Of a stretch of 64,000 nt of DNA, positions 25,715 to 34,222 are shown one piece after another. Below the pieces are notes generated by a model, which was given only the letters and a program-made list of their open reading frames with translations, was not told where the DNA came from and made no database searches. Every line of letters begins with the position of its first letter. Position 1 is the first letter of the stretch. Source of the stretch: Bog-473 sp963850095 (lineage in GTDB: Bacteria > Actinomycetota > Acidimicrobiia > Acidimicrobiales > RAAP-2); NCBI GenBank assembly GCA_963850095.1, contig CAWKJX010000013.1, positions 217,251 to 281,250 of the forward strand, read 5' to 3'. Made by a program: the position numbers and the translations under genes.

Positions 25715-26750
25715 TCAGCCGGCGCGGACGGCGGCTATCACGGCCGCGAAGGCGCCGTCGTCCGCGTCGTCGGCCGGAGGCGAAATGAGGATGCCCTGCC
25801 CAAGCCGCGAGAAGCGCGCCAGCAGCAGGTCGGGCAGCTCCTCGAACGTTGCGCAGGGCACCAGGGTGTCGAGCACCTCGTCGGAGAGCACGGCGCCCAG
25901 GTCGTCCCAGCGCTCGTGGCGGATCAGGTCGCGCAGCCGCGGACCGAGCTCGTCCCAGCCGTAGAGCTCGAGGGTGGGCGCGTAGGCGGGCGTGGAGTAC
26001 AGAAAGGCCAGGAGGCGGCGCTGGCGCTCGCGTTCGGCCAGGACGGCGTCCGCCGAGGCCCCGGTGACGACCGTCGTGCCGACCACCGTCTCGAACCCCT
26101 CGCCGGCCAGGTCGCGGCCCGAACGCGCGCGCACCCGTGGCCAGAGCGGGAAGGCAGGTCTCCTCGAGATAGCGCGGGTTGGAGTTGGTCGGGTGGCTGA
26201 CGAATCCGTCCGCGATGGCACCGGCCAGCTCGCACGCCTTCCGCTGCACGCCGCCCAGGTAGATCGGTGGCACGGCGGTCGCGTGGTCGGGGCCCGGGTT
26301 GAAGTAGGGCTGCATGCGGGTGACCGAGTACTGCGCGCTCTCATAGGACGGCGCCTGGCCGGTGGCGAACGACGTGAAGGCGGCACGCACCGCGCCGACG
26401 TAGTCGCGTAGGCGGCCGATGGGGTCCTCACCGAAGGGCACCGCGTAGCGGTCTTCGATGTTCTGTCTGATTTGTGTGCCCAACCCGAGCTGGAACCTCC
26501 CACCACTGAATTTGGAGAGGTCCCAGGCCGCGTAGGCCACCAGGGTGGGACTGCGCGTGAAAGCGAGAGCGACGCTCGTGCGGACGGTGAGGCGTTGCGA
26601 GTGCTCGGCCACCAGCAGCGCCACGGCCATGGAGTCGTGCACGGTCTCGGCCACGTGGATCCCGTCGTAGCCGAGCCGCTCCACCCGTTGGGCGTGCGCG
26701 ATCGCCTCGGGCAGGCTGCACCGCGGGTCCATGCCCGCGTAGACCTTCAC
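25715..26750 (-). pseudogene. LLM-class (F420-dependent type) oxidoreductase, one frameshift
   Basis: A luciferase-like oxidoreductase of about 345 residues. The 5' frame starts at GTG: MKVYAGMDPRCSLPEAIAHA, through LGTQIRQNIEDRYAVPFGED to NPRYLEETCLP. The 3' frame continues LWPRVRARSGRDLAGEGFET to ISPPADDADDGAFAAVIAAV. One base gained or lost at about 26146-26156 restores a full protein. The GTG overlaps the stop of the enoyl-CoA hydratase gene, so both belong to one operon. The role is probably an oxidation or reduction step in lipid or xenobiotic breakdown. Confidence 0.82.
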
Positions 26751-27545
26751 GCCGGCTTGGCGTCCCACCCGGTGCTCTGGGCGCGACCTCGGGCCATGAT
26801 GCGCTCGCGTTCGGTGGCCAGGCGCGACTGGTCGAAGCGTTCGCTGATCCACTTCCTCGACCAGTCCGACTCGGCCTGCCAGGCCTCGAGTCCCGACAGT
26901 GCGCCGACGGCCTCGTACATGCGCCGGATTTCGCGGACGTTCTCCGGTGGGATGGAGCTCACGGCGGCGGCGATCTCTCGGGCCCGGGGCAGCAGGGCCT
27001 CGTGCGGCACGACCTCGACCACCAGCCCCCACAGCAGGGCCGTCGCCGCGTCGATGTAGTCGCCGGTGAAGCTCATGCGCCGGGCCCGGTCGACACCGAT
27101 CAGCCGGGGCAGGCGGACCGTGAGCCCGCCACCGGGCATCACGCCGACCCGGGCGTGGGTGTCGGCGAAGCGGGCCCGCTCGGAGGCGATGAGAAAGTCG
27201 CAGCCGAGCGCCACTTCGAATCCACCCGTGACGGCCGGGCCGTTGACGGCCCCGATGATGGGCGTCTCATGGGGCGGCAGCATGCCGAAGTGGGAGGCCG
27301 GCGCGCTCTGTCGTGCCTGTTGGGTCGATCGGTCCTCCGTCGAGAGCTCCTTGAGGTCGACCCCGGCGCAGAAGGCGGGGTCGGCCCCGGTCAGAATGAG
27401 GCAGCGGACGTCTCTCGTCGGCGTCGAGTCGGGTGATGGCCCCGGCCAGCTCACGGTTGAGCTCACACGACAGGGCGTTGCGCGCCTCGGGACGGTTCAA
27501 GGTGACGGTGGCCACCCCGTCGGCCACTTCGACCAGCACCAGCAT
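26747..27545 (-). pseudogene. Enoyl-CoA hydratase/isomerase, one frameshift
   Basis: A crotonase-fold protein of about 265 residues. The start MLVLVEVADGVATVTLNRPE has a GGGAGGG site. After LAGAITRLDADE the frame is lost (27408-27418) and the next frame continues RDVRCLILTGADPAFCAGVD, then NGPAVTGGFEVALGCDFLIA and RVGVMPGGGLTVRLPRLIG. Both oxyanion-hole segments are intact, so the enzyme would be active if the break is a sequence error. It sits upstream of the LLM oxidoreductase with a 4-base overlap. Confidence 0.83.
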
Positions 27546-27562
27546 GTGTGTCCCTCCCTGTG

Positions 27563-27965
27563 TCAGGCGTCCCCGGCGAAACGGCTGGGCTCCAGGCCTT
27601 CGAAGACGACCACCCGTCGGACCAGTCCCGCCTCGTCGAGCGAGCCGAAGCCCCAGCCTTCCATGACCGTCGCGCCCCGCTCCAGCCGGGCCCAGGTGAA
27701 GCGGAAGTAGCCGTGGTGCAGGTCGACCGGACTGGTGCGCCGGAGGGCGGCGTGGCGCCACTCCTCGTGGCGGTAGCCGGCGAAGGCGTCGCTGAGGCCG
27801 TCGGCGACCGTCGTAGACCCCGTCGGGACCCACGTAGACGAAGTCCGGTGCGAGGTCGCGGGCCAGCCGGGCCGTGCGGGCGTCCCGGTCCGCCACGAAG
27901 ACGGCCTCCATGAGCCGGTCGACGCGCCGGGCGACGTGCCCGGCATGATGGTCGCGCCGGAACAC
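27563..27965 (-). pseudogene. SnoaL/NTF2-like protein, one frameshift
   Basis: A small protein of about 130 residues. The 5' part reads VARRVDRLMEAVFVADRDAR, then LAPDFVYVGPDGVYDG. After a break at about 27808-27818 the other frame continues LSDAFAGYRHEEWRHAALRR, FRFTWARLERGATVMEGWGF and ends EPSRFAGDA. Fold and length suit a SnoaL-like domain. GTG at 27965 was chosen; an ATG at 27911 is in frame. It lies 17 bases before the enoyl-CoA hydratase gene, probably in the same operon. Confidence 0.7.
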
Positions 27966-28011
27966 CGGGGCAGTCTCGCAGAGGTCGTTCGCCGGACGCC
28001 CGCCGACGGTG

Positions 28012-28599
28012 TCAGGCGTTGGCGACCCACTCCGTGTGGAGGAGGGCGTAGCAGTCGGCGTCGCGCTGCTCGCCGTCGATGCGCTCCCATCCTCGCAGCG
28101 TCGCCTCGCGGGTGAAACCGGCCGCCTCGGCCGTGCGCGCCGATGCCACGTTCCAGGGCTCCACGTAGAGGTGGAGGCGGGGGATGGCCAACTGCCCGAA
28201 CCCGAACGACACCAGGGTGCGCAGCGCGTGCGCGGCCAGACCGCGGCCACGGGCGGTGGCGAGGAGCCAGTACCCGACAGAGGCGCGCCCGTTCTCGATT
28301 TCGTGCAGCCACAGCCCGATGGACCCGAGGCCGAGGGTCGGCTCGGCTTCCTCGGCGATGACGAAGGAGAACCCGTCCCCTTCGGTGGCCCGCCGGTGCT
28401 GACGCTCTATGAACGCCCGCCCCGCGTCATCGCTGTAGCGGCGCGGCACGGACGAGATCGACGGAATGAGGGGATCGGTCGAGGCGTGGCGGACCAGGCT
28501 GAGGTCCGACACGCGGTAGGGCCGGAGCAGTACCGGAGAGCAGGCCAGCTGCGGCATCGGCAGCGGTGGCGTGAAGGCGGTGAGGTCGAACGCGGTCAT
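28012..28599 (-). CDS. GNAT-family N-acetyltransferase (RimJ/RimL type)
   Basis: A 195-residue acetyltransferase. Typical parts are LLRPYRVSDLSLVRHASTDP, GSIGLWLHEIENGRASVGYW and the acetyl-CoA loop ATARGRGLAAHALRTLVSFG, then PWNVASARTAEAAGFTREAT and GEQRDADCYALL. These match RimJ-like enzymes that acetylate amino groups on proteins or small molecules. The start overlaps the stop of the unknown gene at 28.6-29.8 kb by four bases, so it may be the last gene of the DNA methyltransferase cassette. Confidence 0.9.
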   Translation of the reverse strand: MTAFDLTAFTPPLPMPQLACSPVLLRPYRVSDLSLVRHASTDPLIPSISSVPRRYSDDAGRAFIERQHRRATEGDGFSFVIAEEAEPTLGLGSIGLWLHEIENGRASVGYWLLATARGRGLAAHALRTLVSFGFGQLAIPRLHLYVEPWNVASARTAEAAGFTREATLRGWERIDGEQRDADCYALLHTEWVANA

Positions 28600-29797
28600 C
28601 GCAAGGGGTAATACCCCGGCACGAGGTGATGTGGGGTGTCCAGGTAGCCCTTGGCTTCGGGCGCCCCGCCGAAGCGCCCGTGGCTCCAGCGGATCTCGAT
28701 GTGCCCCGTGATCTCCCGCACCTCATGGGTCATCCTGTCCCGCACGCGGGCTGACCACGTCACCCGGGGTTGCCCGCCCGCCTGCGGCTCCATCGTGATG
28801 GAGATCAGCTGGAACTGCTGGCGCCAGTCCCACGCGGTGGCGATGCGCAGGCGCAGCGAGCGGCTGGGCGACGAGCCCAGGACGAAGTACGGCGCGCCGC
28901 CCATGCGCAGGAGCCGCCACAGGATCGCCTCGCCGTTGCCGCCCCGCTCGTCCATGGCGTGTTCCCACCGCCGGACCGACGCCCCGGCCACAGCTTCGGA
29001 CAGGCGCGCGTAGAGCGCCTTGGTGTACCCGGGCCACCCCGGGCGCAGCCACGAGCCGAGCGCCTCGCGCTGCTCGGAGGACAGCAGGGCCGCCTCCGTC
29101 GGCAGGGCCCGCAAAAGGGCTGGGAGGCCCGGCCGTGTCGCGGCGGAGGTCGCTCTGCGTCCGTGCGTGCGCCGTCGCCGTCGAGGCCCGGCAGCGACAC
29201 CACGGCACCCGTCGGGGTCGTCGCGGCGGAACGCGGGCGGGGTTCCGCCGCGGGGGTCGAGGTGACCGTGGTGGTGCCGTCCCGGTCGAGCGCGGCCCGC
29301 CGGACCTCGGCGTAGAGCTCCTCGTACTGCGCCGGCGCCACCTCGGCGTACCAGTCGCCGGCCAGCCGCTTCTCGCGGCCCGATCGGCTGCCCCGCGCGC
29401 CGACCAGGAGATCGTCGAACACGTGGGACGGAGAGGCGTTGAACAGGATGGCGGAGAGGTACTTGCAACTGACGAGGTACACGTGGTCGACCCGGAGGTC
29501 GATGGGCGCCACCTCGTCGCCGGGTGCCCGGCCGGTGCCCTTCCACTCGACCACGTTGGGCCGCCGCCCGCGCAGGCCGTCTTCGGCGGCCAGGAAGGCG
29601 CGGCCGTTCTCGAATGCCGCGTGGAACTCGGTGTCGAAGGCGCCGCCGGCGCGCAGCTGGGTCAGGCGGTCCCACATCTCGGGCGAAAGGCTGTGCATGA
29701 CCGGCGTGCGGGAGCGCAGGGCCACGTCGACGTCGGTCGCGCCCAGCATGCCCAGCGCCGTGCCCAATTCGGTCACCGTGGTGCGGTCGCTCGGCAC
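28596..29797 (-). pseudogene. Unknown protein next to DNA methyltransferase, possible nuclease, one frameshift
   Basis: About 400 residues in two frames. The 5' frame starts at GTG (MPSDRTTVTELGTALGMLGA). It has TEFHAAFENGRAFLAAEDGL, then VVEWKGTGRAPGDEVAPIDL and VDHVYLVSCKYLSAILFNAS. PID (98-100) with SCK (110-112) resembles the PD-(D/E)XK nuclease core, with Ser in place of the acid. After a Pro/Arg-rich linker the frame changes within 29105-29160, and the rest (ALPTEAALLSSEQREALGSW, APYFVLGSS, WDWRQQFQLISITMEPQ, EIRWSHGRFGGAPEAKGYL) is in the other frame. No family recognised with certainty. A restriction enzyme role is inferred from the motif and the neighbour. Confidence 0.6.
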
Positions 29798-29837
29798 GGA
29801 CGCATCCTTCCACGGCCCGGCCGGGGCGGGACCAGGC

Positions 29838-30152
29838 TCAATCGGCGAAAAGGGGCGTCAGCTGGAGCTCGAGCGGCCCGACGGCGGCGCCGGCGGCGGC
29901 GTGCAACTCGGTGCTCTCGTACACGTCCACCGCCGTTCCGGTGCGGGCGATGAAGGCGAACACGGCGTCACCCCAGCGTTGCTCGCGCAAAGCCTGGCGC
30001 AGCGACTCGCGCTCGCCCGGTGGGAGCTCACGACCCGGAGTGGTCGCCACCAGCTGGCAGGCCAGCACCCAGTGCAGCGTGTCCATGTCCTCGGCCACGA
30101 AGACACGGGGCGGGTCGTCGCGCACGACCGCGCAGGCGACGACGACGCCCAT
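29838..30152 (-). CDS. Small protein of unknown function in methyltransferase cassette
   Basis: A 104-residue protein. It reads MGVVVACAVVRDDPPRVFVA, DMDTLHWVLACQLVAT, SLRQALREQRWGDAVFAFIA, then ELHAAAGAAVGPLELQLTPL. It predicts mixed alpha/beta with no membrane segment. It starts four bases after the stop of the methyltransferase and ends 40 bases before the possible nuclease, so all three are probably one transcript. Function unknown. Confidence 0.65.
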   Translation of the reverse strand: MGVVVACAVVRDDPPRVFVAEDMDTLHWVLACQLVATTPGRELPPGERESLRQALREQRWGDAVFAFIARTGTAVDVYESTELHAAAGAAVGPLELQLTPLFAD

Positions 30153-30156
30153 CGGT

Positions 30157-31584
30157 TCAGACGGCGCCCGGTGCCAGGTCGGACTCGGCCCAGAACCCCG
30201 GCGACGGGCTCGTGCGGCCGGCGGCGTACAGGCGCAACCGGCGGGAGGCGGCGGGCGAGAGCAGGTCGACGGCGTCGAAGATGGCGCCGGGCCCCGGCGC
30301 CCGCAGGGCCCGGTCGGCCTCGGTCCCGGACCGGGGCAGTTGGGTCGTCAGCACGACCAGGGGCCCGACCCCGTTGGCCGCCATGACGTGGGCCCGGCCC
30401 AGCGCGCGCCACACCGTCTCGGACCGGGCCATGCCACCGCGGTAGGCCGAGTGGGGTCCGGCCAGGTCGAAGTACCAGCTGCGCCCGGCGGCGTCGGCCG
30501 CGACGAAGCTCACGGCGAGCCCGAGCCCGCGCAGGCGCTGATTGGAGCGCAGCGCCGTGAAGCCGGCAGCTTCGAGCGCGTCGCGGGCCAGGCTGGCCGC
30601 CGACGCGCCGTCGGCCCCCGCCACCGGGCCGGCCGTCGTCGCCACCGGGTCCGGCTCGGCGCCGGTCCCCACCTCGTCGCCGGCCAGGCGCGTGAGGGCC
30701 AGCTCCACGTAGGCCGGGTCGAGGTCGTAGCCGACGGCATCCCGGCCGCAGCGGCGAGCGGCCAGCAGCGTCGAGCCGGACCCGCAGAAGGGGTCGAGCA
30801 CCAGGTCGCCCTTGTACGTGTAGAGCTCCATGAGCCGCTGGGGCAGTTCGACGGGGAACGGGGCCGGGTGCTGCACCCGCACCGCACTCTCCGGCGGGAT
30901 GTCCCACACGTCGAGCGTCAGGGACATGAAGTCGTCGGCCGAAATGGTGCTCTCGTGCGGCAGCTGCTCGCGACGGCGCTGCTTGGGAGTGCGCGCCCGC
31001 CCGAAGCGGCCCTTGGAGGCCACGACCACACGCTCGGTGACGTCGCGCAGCACCGGGTTGGCGGCCGAGCGGAAGGAGCCCCAGGCGCACGAGCCGCTGG
31101 CGCCCTCGCCCTTCTGCCAGACGACTTCGCCGCGGGGGAGGAGGCGCAGGTCGTCCTGCAGGATGGCCATGATGTCGGCCGACAGGCTCCGGTACGGCTT
31201 ACGACCCAGATTGGCCACGTTCACGGCGATGCGCCCACCCGGCTCGAGCACCCGCTTGCACTCGGCGAACACGTCGCGCAGCAGCTCGAGGTACTCGATG
31301 TAGGACCCCGGCACCCCCTCGCGGTCGAGCTCCTCCTCGTACTGCTTGCCGGCGAAGTACGGCGGCGAGGTGACGACGAGGGCGACCGAGTCGTCCTGCA
31401 CCGCATCCATCCGGCGGGCGTCGCCGCACAGGCACGAGACGCCCGCCGGGTGCGGGTTCACGTGCTCGTCCGCGCTCAGCTCGGGCGCCTCGAAACGCGC
31501 GTAGAAGGCGTCGGCCACGTGGGACTCGCGGCGCCCGACACCGAAGTTGGAGGTGGAAGTCGCGGCGCGACGGCGTGGCGGCAT
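30157..31584 (-). CDS. Site-specific DNA methyltransferase (N4-cytosine/N6-adenine, beta class)
   Basis: A 475-residue DNA methylase. The catalytic motif IV is TSPPYF (residues 72-77) near the N-terminus and the AdoMet motif I, FCGSGST (266-272), follows in the C-terminal half with DAVGYDLDP, so the order is beta class. VNVANLGRKPYRSLSADIMA and VWQKGEGASGSCAWGSFRSA are typical of this group. Residues about 325-450 form an extra domain (SFVAADAAGRSWYFDLAG, RSETVWRALGRAHVM, LRAPGPGAIFDAVDLL) that does not belong to the methylase fold and may be nuclease-like. The ATG start gives MPPRRRAATSTSNFGV. Target sequence unknown. Confidence 0.9.
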   Translation of the reverse strand: MPPRRRAATSTSNFGVGRRESHVADAFYARFEAPELSADEHVNPHPAGVSCLCGDARRMDAVQDDSVALVVTSPPYFAGKQYEEELDREGVPGSYIEYLELLRDVFAECKRVLEPGGRIAVNVANLGRKPYRSLSADIMAILQDDLRLLPRGEVVWQKGEGASGSCAWGSFRSAANPVLRDVTERVVVASKGRFGRARTPKQRRREQLPHESTISADDFMSLTLDVWDIPPESAVRVQHPAPFPVELPQRLMELYTYKGDLVLDPFCGSGSTLLAARRCGRDAVGYDLDPAYVELALTRLAGDEVGTGAEPDPVATTAGPVAGADGASAASLARDALEAAGFTALRSNQRLRGLGLAVSFVAADAAGRSWYFDLAGPHSAYRGGMARSETVWRALGRAHVMAANGVGPLVVLTTQLPRSGTEADRALRAPGPGAIFDAVDLLSPAASRRLRLYAAGRTSPSPGFWAESDLAPGAV

Positions 31585-31742
31585 GGGACTCGGCCGAACC
31601 CTACCGGCCGCCCCGGGCCGGGGTCGTGATGCGGCACACGCAGCTCCGGGGGGTCACGTCCCCACCCTAGGGAAGGGGTGTGACGGCGCCGAGCGGAGAC
31701 CGCGCTCGGGCTCGGCCGCAGGCCTCGGCGCTGCCGCCCCGA

Positions 31743-32708
31743 CTAGCGCCAGAGGATGGGGAACGCCGAGTGCGGGCCGTCGAGGCCCTTGAGGACGAGG
31801 GACCGTGCCTCCCCGAGGGGGAAGGCACCGGCGAGGTCCTCCTGGACGACCTGCGAGGCGAGGATCTCCCCGCCCGAGGCGGCGGCGGATATGCGGGCGG
31901 CGATGACGACGGTGCGCCCGAAGAAGTCCCCACCTTCGACTTTGGCGTTCCCGCTGTGCAGCCCGACCCGGACCGCCACCGGGACACCGGTCCACCCCGT
32001 GCTCAGGGAGCGCTGGAGCGCGGCCGCGCAGGCCGCGGCGGAGCCGGCGGCCGAGAAGGCGAGCATGAACCCGTCACCCTGTCCCTTGACGACGGTGCCA
32101 CCGAAGAGCCCGGTCTGCTGGCGCACCGCGGCGTCGTGCCACTCGAGCAACTCGAGCCAGCGGTCCTCGCCCAGGGTCTCCATGAGGGCGGTCGACCCCT
32201 CGATGTCGGTGAACATGATCGTGACCATGCCGCTGGGGGCCATGGCCATGACGGGAGGGGGCTGGTCCTGGACCATGACCAGGATCTCCTCCACCGCGGT
32301 CGTGAGCCCGACGCCCAAGGAGTCCTCGTTGGCGACGGGCATGGACAGGTGCCAGTGCACGATGCGCCAGTGCGCACCCTCCTCGCGCAGGACCAGGGTC
32401 GACCGCGTCATGATCGATGGCATTCCCTCGATCACCATGAGGGCGCGGCTGACCACCCACCCGACCGTGCCCTCCTTCCAGGCCAGGGTCTCCTCCGTCT
32501 CGAAATGGGCCGCCGGCATTTCGGAGAATTGCACCCGGATGGTGGCGGCGACGGCGTCGGGACCCTTCCACCACTCGTCGGGCGCGGTGCCGATCACCAT
32601 CGTCCCCGGTTGATGCGAGATCCCGTCGATGAACGTCTCGGCGTCGTACGTGTCGAAGGACCGGTACATCCGCTCCATCAAGAGGGCGAGCTCGGGAGCC
32701 GGCTCCAT
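31743..32708 (-). CDS. SnoaL-like domain fused to class III adenylate/guanylate cyclase
   Basis: A 321-residue protein. Residues 1-125 are a SnoaL-3-like domain (LLMERMYRSFDTYDAETFID, IVHWHLSMPVANEDSLGVG). Residues 160-321 are a class III cyclase catalytic domain: MFTDIEGST (165-173) with the first metal Asp, KGQGDGFM (208-215) with the second, and VRVGLHSG. No membrane segment is present. It would make cAMP (or cGMP) under control of the small-molecule-binding-like domain. The remaining catalytic Lys and Asn/Arg cannot all be placed. The stop lies close to the methyltransferase promoter region. Confidence 0.9.
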   Translation of the reverse strand: MEPAPELALLMERMYRSFDTYDAETFIDGISHQPGTMVIGTAPDEWWKGPDAVAATIRVQFSEMPAAHFETEETLAWKEGTVGWVVSRALMVIEGMPSIMTRSTLVLREEGAHWRIVHWHLSMPVANEDSLGVGLTTAVEEILVMVQDQPPPVMAMAPSGMVTIMFTDIEGSTALMETLGEDRWLELLEWHDAAVRQQTGLFGGTVVKGQGDGFMLAFSAAGSAAACAAALQRSLSTGWTGVPVAVRVGLHSGNAKVEGGDFFGRTVVIAARISAAASGGEILASQVVQEDLAGAFPLGEARSLVLKGLDGPHSAFPILWR

Positions 32709-32773
32709 CTCCCTACGTTACGCGTCGTCTGCAATCCGCTCCGGTGGAACGCCGCGGCAGGGCGCGGAGGCTC

Positions 32774-33211
32774 TTACATTTCGTAGACGACGAAGGAGGT
32801 GGGGCGACCGACCGAGTCGTAGAGCGAACGGGCGCGCCCGTTGTACTCCTGGGTGTGCCAGTAGACCTCGGGCGCGCCGCGCTCGCCCGCCGCCGCCTTG
32901 ACCGCCTGGAGCAACGCGCGCCCGACGTCGGTGCCTCGGGCCGCCGGGGCCACGAAGAGGTCCTCGAGGTAGCACTTGGGCTGCCGGGACCAGGTCGAGG
33001 CGTGCACGACGCAGTGAGCCATCCCGATGCCGTGCCCGGCCTCGTCCAGGGCCAGCAGGCCGAACAGGTCCGCCTCGTCGCCCGTCAGCCGCTCGAAGGT
33101 GGACCCGGTGGTCGCCTCCGAGAGCTCGGCCCGGTAGAAGGCGAGGTAGCCGCCCCAGAGGGCCAGCCAGTCATCCCAGTCGGCCCGCTCGAGGCTTCGG
33201 ATGGTTGCCAT
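32774..33211 (-). CDS. GNAT-family N-acetyltransferase
   Basis: A 145-residue acetyltransferase. It reads MATIRSLERADWDDWLALWG, FYRAELSEATTGSTFERL, then CYLEDLFVAPAARGTDVGRA (acetyl-CoA loop ARGTDVGRAL) and GAPEVYWHTQEYNGRARSLY. This is the pattern of the spermidine/diamine-type GNAT group. The ATG has GGGGAG seven bases upstream. It is not coupled to its neighbours. Confidence 0.88.
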   Translation of the reverse strand: MATIRSLERADWDDWLALWGGYLAFYRAELSEATTGSTFERLTGDEADLFGLLALDEAGHGIGMAHCVVHASTWSRQPKCYLEDLFVAPAARGTDVGRALLQAVKAAAGERGAPEVYWHTQEYNGRARSLYDSVGRPTSFVVYEM

Positions 33212-33314
33212 CTCCCCAGCTTCCCACCGGCCGCGGGGAGCGGCCCGGAGCATCTGGCCGGCGGCCCGGGCCCCGGGTGTCCGACCACCGCGGGCCGTGA
33301 TCGGCGCGGCTCGC

Positions 33315-33752
33315 TCAGGCGGGTGGCAACCTGAGCCGTCGTGCCACGTCGGCCGGCGACTCGGCCAGGCCGGCCCCGAGCAACCGGTCATCCGCGCTAA
33401 CCAGCGAGACGCCCAGCGCTTCGGCGGCGGCGGCCCAGGCGGCGTCGTAGAACGTGAGTCCGTGCCGGTGGCCGACGACCGCCGCCCGGCGATGCCAGTC
33501 GAGACCGAGGGCCAGGGGAGCACCGCACACGGTCACGATGTCGGTGAGCTGGTCGGCCACCGCGGCGCCCGACCAGCCGAGGGAACGCAAGAGGACGTTC
33601 CCCATTTCGTAGAGGGCGAGGTCGATGATGCGCGACTCGACGTCCCCCCGGGTGGTGGCGTCGCGCAGGGCACGCGCTTCGGACACCTCGGACTCTCCCG
33701 CCCGGTGGAACCACTTGATCAGGACCGAGGTGTCGACCAGGACGGTCGTCAC
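33315..33752 (-). CDS. PIN-domain toxin (VapC-like)
   Basis: A 145-residue PIN-domain ribonuclease. The N-terminal acid is in MTTVLVDTSVLIKWF, the second in LALYEMGNVLLRS (Glu), the third pair in GLTFYDAAWAAAAE and VSADDRLL. The order fits VapC toxins, which cut tRNA or rRNA in a Mg-dependent manner. The GTG start is one base after the stop of the antitoxin gene, a normal toxin-antitoxin arrangement. Confidence 0.92.
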   Translation of the reverse strand: MTTVLVDTSVLIKWFHRAGESEVSEARALRDATTRGDVESRIIDLALYEMGNVLLRSLGWSGAAVADQLTDIVTVCGAPLALGLDWHRRAAVVGHRHGLTFYDAAWAAAAEALGVSLVSADDRLLGAGLAESPADVARRLRLPPA

Positions 33753-33753
33753 G

Positions 33754-33996
33754 TCAGGCTGGCATGTCCCGGTCCCGCTCCCGCCTGACCAAGGAGGCGG
33801 CCTCGAAGGTCCCGGCGGCGCGGAAGCGCTCTTCGGAGCGGGCGATGGCCTCGGCCACGGCGGCCGGACGCGGCCGGGTGAGCTCGCATCGGGCCGCCTC
33901 GGCCAGCAGCGCGCTGCGGCTGGTCGAACGCCGACGGGCCTCTTCGTCGATCTGGCGGAGCAGGTCGTCGGGGATGGAGACCATCACCTTGGACAT
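33754..33996 (-). CDS. Ribbon-helix-helix antitoxin (VapB-like)
   Basis: An 80-residue protein: MSKVMVSIPDDLLRQIDEEA, RRRSTSRSALLAEAARCELT, then a charged tail (SEERFRAAGTFEAASLVRRE). The first part is the strand-helix-helix DNA-binding fold, and the tail would bind the toxin. The start was chosen at the Met ending the RHH strand region; the longer frame reading upstream has no similarity. Immediately upstream are a TATACT -10 box and a palindrome, as expected for an autoregulated operon. Confidence 0.88.
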   Translation of the reverse strand: MSKVMVSIPDDLLRQIDEEARRRSTSRSALLAEAARCELTRPRPAAVAEAIARSEERFRAAGTFEAASLVRRERDRDMPA

Positions 33997-34002
33997 ACCT
34001 TG

Positions 34003-34022
34003 AGTATATCTTGCAGTACTGC
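34003..34022 (-). promoter_or_regulatory. vapBC promoter and palindromic operator
   Basis: On the minus strand a consensus TATACT -10 (34008-34003) is six bases before the antitoxin ATG, so the transcript is probably leaderless or nearly so. A perfect ten-base palindrome GCAGTACTGC (34013-34022) lies directly upstream of the -10, in the spacer. The -35 is weak. The RHH antitoxin is the natural candidate for binding the palindrome. Confidence 0.6.
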
Positions 34023-34063
34023 CCATTTGAGGTGGTCCGGCCGAGGCTCTGCTCTCCACATCG

Positions 34064-34142
34064 GAGAACGGCCGGCGTGGGAGAACGGCCGGCGTGGGAG
34101 AACGGCCGCGTGGGAGAACGGCCGGCGTGGGAGAACGGCCGG
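34064..34142. repeat. 17-bp tandem repeat, about 4.7 copies
   Basis: The unit GAGAACGGCCGGCGTGG is repeated directly. Copies lie at 34064-34080, 34081-34097, 34098-34113 (one base short), 34114-34130 and a partial copy at 34131-34142. Each unit holds a GGCCGGC-type palindrome. It is located between the antitoxin promoter and the 3' end of the UbiB-type kinase gene, so it is not coding. Confidence 0.9.
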
Positions 34143-34222
34143 CCGAGGGAGCGTTCGGCTGCGTCGGAGTGCGGTCGGGCGGCCCGGGGCGCTGCTCGTG
34201 GCGAACAGCGCGGGAACGGTGG

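Noticed and set aside
34064..34142. Tandem repeat as a CRISPR array
   Set aside because: Units of 17 bases adjoin directly with no spacers, and there are no cas genes nearby.
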